From contig NZ_SSBK01000023.1 of the NCBI RefSeq assembly GCF_004795035.1, positions 1 to 64,000 of the forward strand: a DNA stretch of 64,000 bases, read 5' to 3'. Below, piece by piece: positions 57,289 to 64,000 of the stretch. Positions within the stretch are counted from its first letter, which is position 1. Every line of letters starts with the position of its first letter. Both the position numbers and the translations under genes were made by a program. The notes under the pieces were generated by a model. That model was not told where the DNA came from. It worked only from the letters and a program-made list of their open reading frames with translations, and made no database searches. Source of the DNA: Streptomyces sp. A0958 (GTDB lineage: Bacteria; Actinomycetota; Actinomycetes; Streptomycetales; Streptomycetaceae).

Positions 57289-57381
57289 AGTGCTGTCGCT
57301 CTCTTCATCGGGCGGGGAAACGGGCTGAAATCGGGCAGAAAGCAGTCGAGTTGGGCTGGGGGCGGGCGGGGGAGGGACCTG

Positions 57382-58713
57382 TCAGGTGCCGGTGGCGCGG
57401 GCCGTCGCCACGGCGGTGGCGAGTACGGACGGGTCGTCGGTGACGCAGGGGGGCGCGTCGCGCCGGCCGTCCCGTACGACGGAGACCCGGTAGCCGTCCG
57501 GGCCGGCGACGACATCGACCCACGCACCCCGGGGACGGCCGCACCGCCGCTCGCACCCCGACCAGTGGACCGGAAGCGTTCCCACGGCCGCCCCGGCCCC
57601 CACGGTCGCCGCCGCGTCGCCCCGTACATCGGCCAGGGACTTCGCGCAGCCGGGCCGCCCGATGCACGCGCCCACCCCGGTCCACGGCGAGCGGGGTCCG
57701 GTGACGAGCCCGGCGGCGTCCAGCACGTCGAGCAGTTCGGCGGCCCGCCCCCGCTCGACGCCGGGGACGACGACTCCGCGCCACGGGGTCAGCCGCAGTT
57801 CGCCGCTGCCGTACCGCCGGGCGAGGTCCGTCAGCGTCCGCCACTGCGCCGCGCCGGCCCGCCCGAGCGGCAGCCCGACCGACAGCGCGTCCGTGTCCCC
57901 GGGGCCGGTCACCACGCCGAGAGCCGGGGGAGCCCCCTCCGCCACCGGTACGACCTCGCGGGCGACGGGCAGCCCGGCCGCAAGCAACCGCCGTACCACC
58001 GCATCGGACAACGGCCCGGCACCCCCGGGCAGATCCGTCACCCGCCACGCGCCGGAACCGGCCGCCGCCTCCAGGAACACCTCCGCGGCGAGGAGGGCCG
58101 CCCGGGGCGCCTCGTCCGCCGGTACCCGGGCGACGGACTCCAGGGCCCCGATCCGCAGATCCGCGTCCCCGTCGCCCCGCGCCCGCAGCGTCACATCGGC
58201 GCCCAGCGCGTCCACATCGCCGCGTCCGTCGTCCAGCGCGAACAGGAACCGGCCCGACAGACCGGCCGCCTCCTCGCTCGCGCACACCAGGGCGTCCAGC
58301 GCGGACAGCCACGGGCGCACCTCCCGCTCGCCGCGTCCGTCGAGCCCGGACAGCGGGGAGGCCACCACATTGCGGACCCGCTCATGCCGTTCGGAGGGCA
58401 AAAGCCCCATTTCGCTCGTCCGGGAGGCCAGTTCACCCCCGCACTCCTCGCCCAGGCCGCGCAGCTGCACATTGCCGCGCGAAGTGAGATGCACCTCACC
58501 ATCGCCCAGCCGGCCGGCCAACTCGCGCAGCCCGTCCGCCTGGCCCGCGCTCAGCACACCACCGGGCACCCGGACCCGCGCCAGAGCCCCGTCGTCCGCC
58601 CGGTGAAGCCGCAGCGCACCGGGGCAGGCGTCGCCACGGGCCCGGGAAACGGCGTCTCCGGGCTGTGCGGGCAGGGTGGCTGGGGGCGGCATGGCGGCGA
58701 GCATACCGACCAT
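57382..58713 (-). CDS. cobG: Precorrin-3B synthase (CobG), nitrite/sulfite reductase-like
   Basis: 443 residues. Two ferredoxin-like and two catalytic half-domains, as in siroheme/Fe-S reductases: VHLTSRGNVQLRGLGEECGG and LRLTPWRGVVVPG are the substrate-binding loops. The [4Fe-4S] cysteines are GACIGRPGC and SGCERRCGRPR (Cys-x5-Cys and Cys-x3-Cys). CobG uses O2 to hydroxylate C20 and form the lactone of precorrin-3B, and so marks the aerobic pathway. ATG 58713, 58704 and 58692 are all possible starts. It is divergent from cobN; its 5' end lies beside the riboswitch region. Confidence 0.88.
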   Translation of the reverse strand: MVGMLAAMPPPATLPAQPGDAVSRARGDACPGALRLHRADDGALARVRVPGGVLSAGQADGLRELAGRLGDGEVHLTSRGNVQLRGLGEECGGELASRTSEMGLLPSERHERVRNVVASPLSGLDGRGEREVRPWLSALDALVCASEEAAGLSGRFLFALDDGRGDVDALGADVTLRARGDGDADLRIGALESVARVPADEAPRAALLAAEVFLEAAAGSGAWRVTDLPGGAGPLSDAVVRRLLAAGLPVAREVVPVAEGAPPALGVVTGPGDTDALSVGLPLGRAGAAQWRTLTDLARRYGSGELRLTPWRGVVVPGVERGRAAELLDVLDAAGLVTGPRSPWTGVGACIGRPGCAKSLADVRGDAAATVGAGAAVGTLPVHWSGCERRCGRPRGAWVDVVAGPDGYRVSVVRDGRRDAPPCVTDDPSVLATAVATARATGT

Positions 58714-58765
58714 CTCATCCGATCCGTATGACCCATCGTCGGCCCCAAGCCCTTACTATCCCTAC

Positions 58766-58960
58766 CAGCGGACCATCCGGTCCGTCGTCGCCACAGACGG
58801 CGACAGGGGAGGAAGCCCGGTGCGATTCCGGCGCGGTCCCGCCACTGTGAGCTTGGTCCCACCCGGCCGAGCGAGTCAGGAACTCCCTTCCCCGCACCAC
58901 TCGGCACGCTCGCCGGGCAGGGGAGCTCTCGACACCGCCCGGGGCGTGGACACCCCGAGG
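58766..58960 (+). promoter_or_regulatory. Cobalamin (B12) riboswitch ahead of cobN
   Basis: The conserved core is present: GGAGGAAGCCCGGTGCGATT (58808-58827), CCGGCGCGGTCCC (58828-58840), the B12 box GCCACTGTGAGC (58841-58852) and GAGTCAGGAACTCCC (58873-58887), where CTCCC can pair with GGGAG at 58807-58811. A -10-like TACTAT lies at 58754-58759. Downstream, CGGGG (58940-58944) and CCCCG flank the ribosome site GAGGAAGG. This suggests translational control, with high cobalamin hiding the start. The core is unmistakable; the mechanism is inferred. Confidence 0.92.
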
Positions 58961-58975
58961 AAGGCCAGACGCCGC

Positions 58976-61900
58976 ATGATCCTGCTCCTGTCGACGTCCG
59001 ACACCGACCTGCTCAGCGCCCGCGCCTCCGACGGACCGGTCAGCTACCGGTACGCGAACCCCTCCCGGCTCCCGCTGCAGGACCTGCCCGGACTGCTGGA
59101 CGGCGCCGACCTCGTCGTCGTACGCCTCCTCGGCGGTGTCCGCGCCTGGCAGGACGGCCTCGACCAAGTCCTCGCCACCGGCCGCCCCGTCGTGGTCCTC
59201 ACCGGGGAACAGGCCCCCGACGCCCAGCTGATGGCCGCCTCCACCGTCCCCATCGGGATCGCCGCCGAGGCCCACGCCTACCTCGCCCACGGCGGCCCCG
59301 CCAACCTCGAACAGCTCGCCCGGTTCCTCTCCGACACCGTCCTGCTCACCGGCCACGGCTTCGAACCCCCCGCCGCCGCACCCTCCTGGGGCCCGCTGGA
59401 GCGCACGCCCCGGGCGACCGAGGACGGCGCCCCCACCGTCGCGGTGCTCTACTACCGCGCCCACCACATGAGCGGCAACACCGCGTTCATCGAGACCCTG
59501 TGCCGGGCCGTGGAGGCCGAGGGCGCCCGCGCCCTGCCGCTGTACGTCGCCTCGCTGCGCAGCCCCGAACCCGAACTCATCGACGCCCTGCGGGACGCCG
59601 ACGCGATCGTGACCACCGTCCTCGCGGCGGGCGGCACCCGGCCCGCCGAGGCGTCGGCCGGCGGCGACGACGAGTCCTGGGACGCGGGCGCGCTCACCGG
59701 CCTCGACGTGCCGATCCTCCAGGCGCTCTGCCTCACCAGCTCCCACAGCGACTGGGAGGGCAACGACGAGGGCGTCTCACCGCTGGACGCCGCGAGCCAG
59801 ATCGCCGTCCCCGAGTTCGACGGGCGCCTGATCACCGTCCCGTTCTCCTTCAAGGAGATCGACGAGGACGGCCTGCCCGCCTACGTCGCCGACGACGAGC
59901 GCGCCGCCCGCGTCGCCGGGATCGCCGTCCGCCACGCACGGCTGCGCCACATCCCGAACGCCGACAAGCGCCTCGCGCTCGTCCTGTCCGCGTACCCGAC
60001 CAAGCACTCCCGGATCGGCAACGCCGTCGGACTCGACACCCCCGCCAGCGCGGTCGCCCTGCTGCGCCGGCTGCGCGCCGAGGGCTACGACTTCGGTGAC
60101 GAGGAGGTCCCCGGCCTGGCCTCCGGCGACGGCGACGAGCTGATCTACGCCCTGATCGAGGCGGGCGGCCACGACCAGGAATGGCTCACCGAGGAGCAGC
60201 TGGCCCGCAACCCGGTCCGCATCCCGGCCGCCGACTACCGCCGCTGGTACGCCACGCTCCCGGCCGAACTCCGCGAAGCCGTCGAGGAGCACTGGGGCCC
60301 GGCCCCCGGCGAGATGTTCGTGGACCGCTCGCGCAACCCGGAGGGCGACATCGTCCTGGCCGCCCTGCGCCGGGGCAACCTGCTCGTCCTCATCCAGCCG
60401 CCGCGCGGCTTCGGCGAGAACCCGATCGCGATCTACCACGACCCCGACCTGCCGCCCTCGCACCACTACCTGGCCGCCTACCGCTGGATCGCCGCCCGGG
60501 CCGAGGACAACGGCTTCGGCGCCGACGCGATGATCCACCTCGGCAAGCACGGCAACCTGGAGTGGCTGCCCGGCAAGAACGCCGGCCTGTCCGCCGCCTG
60601 CGGCCCCGACGCGGCGCTCGGCGACCTCCCGCTCGTCTACCCGTTCCTCGTCAACGACCCGGGGGAGGGCACCCAGGCCAAGCGCCGGGTGCACGCCACG
60701 CTCGTGGACCACCTGGTGCCGCCGATGGCCCGCGCCGACAGCTACGGCGACATCGCCCGCCTGGAACAGCTCCTGGACGAGCACGCCCAGATCGCCGCGA
60801 TGGACCCGGCGAAGCTGCCGGCGATCCGCGCCCAGATCTGGACCCTGATCCAGGCCGCGAAGCTCGACCACGACCTGGGCATCGAAGGACGCCCCGAGGA
60901 CGAGGGCTTCGACGAGTTCATCATGCATCTCGACGGCTGGCTCTGCGAGATCAAGGACGTCCAGATCCGCGACGGCCTGCACGTCCTGGGCGGCGCCCCC
61001 GCCGGACCCGCCCGCGTCAACCTGGTCCTCGCGATCCTGCGGGCCCGTCAGATCTGGGGCGGCACCGCCTCCCTGCCCGGCCTGCGCGAGGCCCTGGGCC
61101 TGGACGAGTCCGCCGCCACCCGCACCGCCGCCGACGACATCGAGGAGCGGGCCCGCGCCCTGGTCCAGGCGATGGAGGACGCCGACTGGGCCGAGGACGC
61201 CGTCGCGGAGGTGGCCGCCGGACACCCCGATGCGGTCGCCGACATCCTCACCTTCGCCGCCCGCGAGGTCGTGCCCCGCCTGGCCGGCACCACGGACGAA
61301 CTCGACCACTGCGTCCACGCGCTGAACGGCGGCTTCGTCCCCGCAGGGCCCTCCGGCTCCCCGCTGCGAGGCCTGGTCAACGTCCTGCCGACCGGCCGCA
61401 ACTTCTACTCCGTCGACCCCAAGGCAGTGCCCTCCCGCCTCGCCTGGGAGACCGGCCAGGCCCTGGCCGACTCCCTCCTGGAGCGCTACCGCACCGACAA
61501 CGGCGACTGGCCCGTCTCCGTCGGCCTGTCCCTGTGGGGTACGAGCGCGATGCGCACCGCCGGCGACGACGTCGCCGAGGCGTTCGCCCTGCTCGGCGTC
61601 CGCCCCGTCTGGGACGACGCCTCCCGCCGCGTCACCGGCCTGGAGGCCATCCCCGCCGAGGAGCTGGGCCGCCCGCGCATCGACGTCACCCTGCGCATCA
61701 GCGGCTTCTTCCGCGACGCCTTCCCGCACACCGTCGGCCTCCTGGACGACGCGGTCCGCCTGGCCGCCTCGCTGGACGAGCCCGCCGAGCTCAACCACGT
61801 ACGCGCCCACACCCAGGCCGACCTGGCCGAACACGGCGACGAGCGCCGCGCCACCACCCGTATCTTCGGTTCCCGCCCCGGCACGTACGGCGCCGGGCTC

Positions 61901-62578
61901 CTCCAGCTCATCGACTCCCGCGACTGGCGCACCGACGCCGACCTCGCCGAGGTCTACACGACGTGGGGCGGCTACGCCTACGGCCGCGACCTCGACGGCT
62001 GCCCGGCCCGGGAGGAGATGGAGACGGCGTACAAGCGCATCGCGGTCGCGGCGAAGAACACCGACACCCGCGAGCACGACATCGCGGACTCCGACGACTA
62101 CTTCCAGTACCACGGCGGCATGGTCGCCACGGTCCGCGCGCTCAAGGGCAGCGCCCCGGAGGCGTACATCGGGGACTCGACCCGCCCCGAGACCGTCCGC
62201 ACCCGCACCCTGACCGAGGAGACCTCCCGGGTCTTCCGCGCCCGCGTCGTCAACCCCAAGTGGATCGAGGCGATGCGCCGCCACGGCTACAAGGGCGCCT
62301 TCGAACTCGCCGCCACCGTCGACTACCTCTTCGGCTACGACGCCACGACGGGCGTGGTCGCGGACTGGATGTACGACAAGCTCACCGAGGCCTACGTCCT
62401 GGACCCCACCAACCGCGCCTTCCTCGAACAGGCCAACCCCTGGGCCCTCCACGGCATCGCGGAACGCCTGCTGGAGGCCGAGTCCCGCGGCATGTGGGCC
62501 AAGCCCGACCCGGCGGTGCTCGAAGCACTGCGCCAGGTGTTCCTGGAGACGGAAGGCAACCTGGAGGGCGAGGACTGA
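58976..62578 (+). CDS. cobN: Cobaltochelatase large subunit CobN
   Basis: 1200 residues from ATG 58976 (GAGGAAGG about 12 bp upstream). CobN/Mg-chelatase H family: AVLYYRAHHMSGNTAFIETL, VPILQALCLTSSHSDWEG, GLDTPASAVALLRRLRAEGY, MIHLGKHGNLEWLPGKNAGL, RNFYSVDPKAVPSRLAWETG and FGSRPGTYGAGLLQLIDSR. With CobS and CobT it inserts cobalt into hydrogenobyrinic acid a,c-diamide using ATP; neither partner is in this window. Many actinobacteria use ChlI/D-like partners located elsewhere. A longer frame extends upstream to 58676 but would run through the riboswitch, so it is rejected. It is regulated by the riboswitch. Confidence 0.95.
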   Translation: MILLLSTSDTDLLSARASDGPVSYRYANPSRLPLQDLPGLLDGADLVVVRLLGGVRAWQDGLDQVLATGRPVVVLTGEQAPDAQLMAASTVPIGIAAEAHAYLAHGGPANLEQLARFLSDTVLLTGHGFEPPAAAPSWGPLERTPRATEDGAPTVAVLYYRAHHMSGNTAFIETLCRAVEAEGARALPLYVASLRSPEPELIDALRDADAIVTTVLAAGGTRPAEASAGGDDESWDAGALTGLDVPILQALCLTSSHSDWEGNDEGVSPLDAASQIAVPEFDGRLITVPFSFKEIDEDGLPAYVADDERAARVAGIAVRHARLRHIPNADKRLALVLSAYPTKHSRIGNAVGLDTPASAVALLRRLRAEGYDFGDEEVPGLASGDGDELIYALIEAGGHDQEWLTEEQLARNPVRIPAADYRRWYATLPAELREAVEEHWGPAPGEMFVDRSRNPEGDIVLAALRRGNLLVLIQPPRGFGENPIAIYHDPDLPPSHHYLAAYRWIAARAEDNGFGADAMIHLGKHGNLEWLPGKNAGLSAACGPDAALGDLPLVYPFLVNDPGEGTQAKRRVHATLVDHLVPPMARADSYGDIARLEQLLDEHAQIAAMDPAKLPAIRAQIWTLIQAAKLDHDLGIEGRPEDEGFDEFIMHLDGWLCEIKDVQIRDGLHVLGGAPAGPARVNLVLAILRARQIWGGTASLPGLREALGLDESAATRTAADDIEERARALVQAMEDADWAEDAVAEVAAGHPDAVADILTFAAREVVPRLAGTTDELDHCVHALNGGFVPAGPSGSPLRGLVNVLPTGRNFYSVDPKAVPSRLAWETGQALADSLLERYRTDNGDWPVSVGLSLWGTSAMRTAGDDVAEAFALLGVRPVWDDASRRVTGLEAIPAEELGRPRIDVTLRISGFFRDAFPHTVGLLDDAVRLAASLDEPAELNHVRAHTQADLAEHGDERRATTRIFGSRPGTYGAGLLQLIDSRDWRTDADLAEVYTTWGGYAYGRDLDGCPAREEMETAYKRIAVAAKNTDTREHDIADSDDYFQYHGGMVATVRALKGSAPEAYIGDSTRPETVRTRTLTEETSRVFRARVVNPKWIEAMRRHGYKGAFELAATVDYLFGYDATTGVVADWMYDKLTEAYVLDPTNRAFLEQANPWALHGIAERLLEAESRGMWAKPDPAVLEALRQVFLETEGNLEGED

Positions 62579-62588
62579 CCCGCCGGCC

Positions 62589-63281
62589 TCAGTCGCCGGT
62601 GCCGGGCTTGACTCCCCATACGTAGACGACGTCGTCCAGGGCGAGCAGGTCCCACAGCTTCGCCGCGTCGTCCACGGTGAGGTTGACGCAGCCTGCGGAG
62701 CCCCCGCCGTCGTACAGGTCGCCGGGGTGCCCGTGCAGCGCCTGCCCGCCGTCGAAGAACTGGGAGTAGGGCATGGGGGCGTTGTCGTAGATCGTGGAGA
62801 CGTGGTCGCGGTCCCGCCAGTAGATGGTGTGCCGGCCGGGCCGCGTCTCCTGCGCGTCGCGGCCGGTGCGCACGGGCACGGGCCCGAAGACGACCTTCTT
62901 CCCCTGCTGCACCCACAGCAGCTGGCGGTCCATGTCCACGCAGGTCACCCGGGAGGACTCGACCGGGCAGCGGCCGGCGGCGTTCGGGTCGGGCGTCGCC
63001 TCGACCACGAGCACGGTGCGGTACGTGCCGAGGTCCGCGAACCCGTCGGCGTGCGGCCGGTCGTGTGCGCTCTGGAAGGCCCGGATGGCCCGGCAGTCGG
63101 CGTCGGACTGGCGGCCGTCCACGGGCAGGCCGAGGTGCTGCTCCAGCTGTCGCTGGTACGGGCCGGCCGGTGCGGTGCACGCGGTGTCGCGCACCGGGGC
63201 GGCGGCCGAGGGCGCCGCGGTGCACAGCAGCGCCGTGGCCGCTGCGGCGACCACGGCACCGGTGAGGCTGGGGGTACGCAC
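62589..63281 (-). CDS. Secreted L,D-transpeptidase (YkuD) with peptidoglycan-binding-like domain
   Basis: 230 residues. I chose GTG 63281 because AGGAGG lies 7 bp upstream and a signal peptide (Ala-rich core, cleavage near SAAA) starts there. A helical domain (about 40-85) contains LEQHLGLPVDGRQSDADCRA, a PG-binding-1-like repeat. The catalytic YkuD domain (about 110-225) has the HGHPGDLYDGGGSAGCVNLT motif with nucleophile Cys and upstream His. It would form 3-3 crosslinks in peptidoglycan or attach proteins to it, outside the membrane. The tail converges on cobN 10 bp away. Confidence 0.9.
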   Translation of the reverse strand: MRTPSLTGAVVAAAATALLCTAAPSAAAPVRDTACTAPAGPYQRQLEQHLGLPVDGRQSDADCRAIRAFQSAHDRPHADGFADLGTYRTVLVVEATPDPNAAGRCPVESSRVTCVDMDRQLLWVQQGKKVVFGPVPVRTGRDAQETRPGRHTIYWRDRDHVSTIYDNAPMPYSQFFDGGQALHGHPGDLYDGGGSAGCVNLTVDDAAKLWDLLALDDVVYVWGVKPGTGD

Positions 63282-63332
63282 TGCCGGACCTCCTGGCGGA
63301 TCGGGAACCGAAGTGCTGCCAGCCAATCAGCG

Positions 63333-63372
63333 CACCCGCCCGGCCGCCCATCGATGAGCAGCCGGGCGGGTG
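63333..63372. terminator. Hairpin terminator after the SpaA-like gene
   Basis: A perfect 12-bp stem, CACCCGCCCGGC (63333-63344) with 63361-63372, and a 16-base loop, begins 6 bp after the leftward stop at 63379. Confidence 0.65.
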
Positions 63373-63378
63373 ACCGGA

Positions 63379-64000
63379 TCAGGCGTGTGCGGACTCGTGC
63401 GTGTCGTCCTTGCAGTCCTTGCCCTTGCACGGCTCGCCGCGCTCGTTGGCCAGCTCGACCGTGACGCCCTCCGAGCTGTTGGCCTCCGTCACCTCGAACG
63501 GCCCGGAGACGGGGTTCGCCGGCAGGACGTAGCCCTCCGGGACGGCGATCTCGCGCAGGTAGTACTCACCGAGCGGCAGATCGTCGAAGGTGCACTGTCC
63601 CGCGCTGTCGGTGGAGCATCCGGCGTCGGAGAGGGTGTCGGGGTTCGTCCCGGTCGTCTGCAGCCCCGGCACGTCGTTGCTCTCGCGCCACAGCTCGAAG
63701 ACGGCCCCGGCCAGTGGCCGCCCGTTCTTCGCGTCGGTCTTGTCCAGGGTCAGCGAACCGGTCACCGGCGGCACCGGCTCCCTGCTGTTGACGGCTTCGG
63801 TCTGGACGCCGGTCTCCGCGTTGTCCTCGGTGAGGGTGAGGGGCCCGAAGACGGCGGGGTCGGGGAGGTCGTAGCCGTCGGGTGCTTCGGTCTCGCGCCA
63901 GTAGTAGGTGCCGGGGGTGGTGGTTTCGGCGCAGATGCCGTTGGTGGGGGTGGTGCAGGTGGTGACGAGGGTGTCGGGGTCGGTGCCGGTGGTCTGGAGG
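63379..64000 (-). CDS. SpaA/Cna-B-type repeat surface protein, C-terminal part
   Basis: 207 codons are visible; the N-terminus lies beyond the window. Two related modules of about 90-100 residues can be read. The distal one reads GSLTLDKTDAKNGRPLAGAVFELW ending with YYLREIAVPEGYVLPANP; the proximal one has YYWRETEAPDGYDLPDP. These prealbumin-like (SpaA/Cna-B) domains typically hold an intramolecular Lys-Asn isopeptide bond: Lys in TLDK, Asn in ELAN or EAVN. The end, GEPCKGKDCKDDTHESAHA, has paired Cys but no LPxTG sorting signal or membrane helix, so anchorage is not by sortase in the usual way. Function is probably a structural stalk or secreted adhesin. Confidence 0.8.
   Translation of the reverse strand, partial: LQTTGTDPDTLVTTCTTPTNGICAETTTPGTYYWRETEAPDGYDLPDPAVFGPLTLTEDNAETGVQTEAVNSREPVPPVTGSLTLDKTDAKNGRPLAGAVFELWRESNDVPGLQTTGTNPDTLSDAGCSTDSAGQCTFDDLPLGEYYLREIAVPEGYVLPANPVSGPFEVTEANSSEGVTVELANERGEPCKGKDCKDDTHESAHA

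Noticed and set aside
58676..58975. N-terminal extension of CobN by 100 codons
   Set aside because: It would translate through the cobalamin riboswitch core; CobN homology starts at ATG 58976 after a good ribosome site.
1..64000. Mobile elements, prophage or biosynthetic megacluster
   Set aside because: No transposase, integrase, phage structural gene, PKS or NRPS domain and no terminal inverted repeats were seen in either strand.

Overview
The window is high-GC DNA with strongly G/C-ending codons, frequent GTG starts and chained ATGA/GTGA start-stop overlaps. It also carries two conservons, an SflB-like SepF paralogue, ROK/CUT1 sugar genes and a Hen1-Pnkp pair. Together these point to a Streptomyces chromosome (or a close relative). 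I see no transposase, integrase, tRNA, rRNA or CRISPR array, so this looks like ordinary chromosomal backbone with some accessory modules.

Layout, left to right. 1-116: the start of etfB, leaving the window. 226-2237: a TetR regulator with four matching 13-bp operator sequences, a zinc-ribbon/OB-fold DUF35 protein and an acidic hypothetical protein. 2387-8426: an SIS-domain sugar isomerase divergent from a DeoR regulator, a Gfo/Idh/MocA dehydrogenase, a secreted ricin-type lectin and an MBL-fold hydrolase. 8486-12479: conservon 1 (cvnA-B-C-D plus a CYP157-like P450 lacking the canonical ExxR). 12584-16147: SepF-like protein, MazG-like hydrolase, a TTA-containing hypothetical protein, an F420-type oxidoreductase and homocysteine methyltransferase. 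16298-20583: the Hen1-Pnkp RNA-repair operon. 20706-24642: arginine deiminase, ornithine carbamoyltransferase and an amino-acid permease. 24662-25081: an RsbW-like kinase. 25460-31000 (minus strand): conservon 2, with a nitrate-sensor-like CvnA and an FAD monooxygenase instead of a P450. 31329-38064: six-gene Mrp Na+/H+ antiporter operon. 38089-40718: MarR/Bcr-CflA efflux pair and a lipoprotein. 40785-47896: GH16 glycosidase, ROK repressor, CUT1 ABC sugar importer and a dehydrogenase, tied together by a shared 25-bp palindromic operator. 48077-50900: molybdate transporter modA and fused modBC. 51199-62578: cobalamin (corrin ring) genes cobL, cobM, cbiD, cobK, cobIJ, cobH, cobG and cobN, with a cobalamin riboswitch ahead of cobN. 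62589-64000: an L,D-transpeptidase and the C-terminal part of a SpaA/Cna-B-repeat surface protein.

How the parts work together. The GH16/ROK/ABC block reads as secreted polysaccharide cleavage, uptake and oxidation of the product under one repressor. The cob block makes most of the corrin ring by a late-cobalt (CobN, CobG) route that carries CbiD in place of CobF. The arc/arg block can deiminate arginine and interconvert citrulline and ornithine, but no carbamate kinase is in view. The two conservons are GTPase-based signalling modules, each ending in a redox enzyme.

The most notable sequence-level observations are the ROK operator pair, the four TetR operator copies, the P450 with degenerate motifs, the triplicated hairpin over the pnkp stop codon, paired DnaA-box-like sites at 13426-13452, and the only leucine TTA codon I found in the window (13689).
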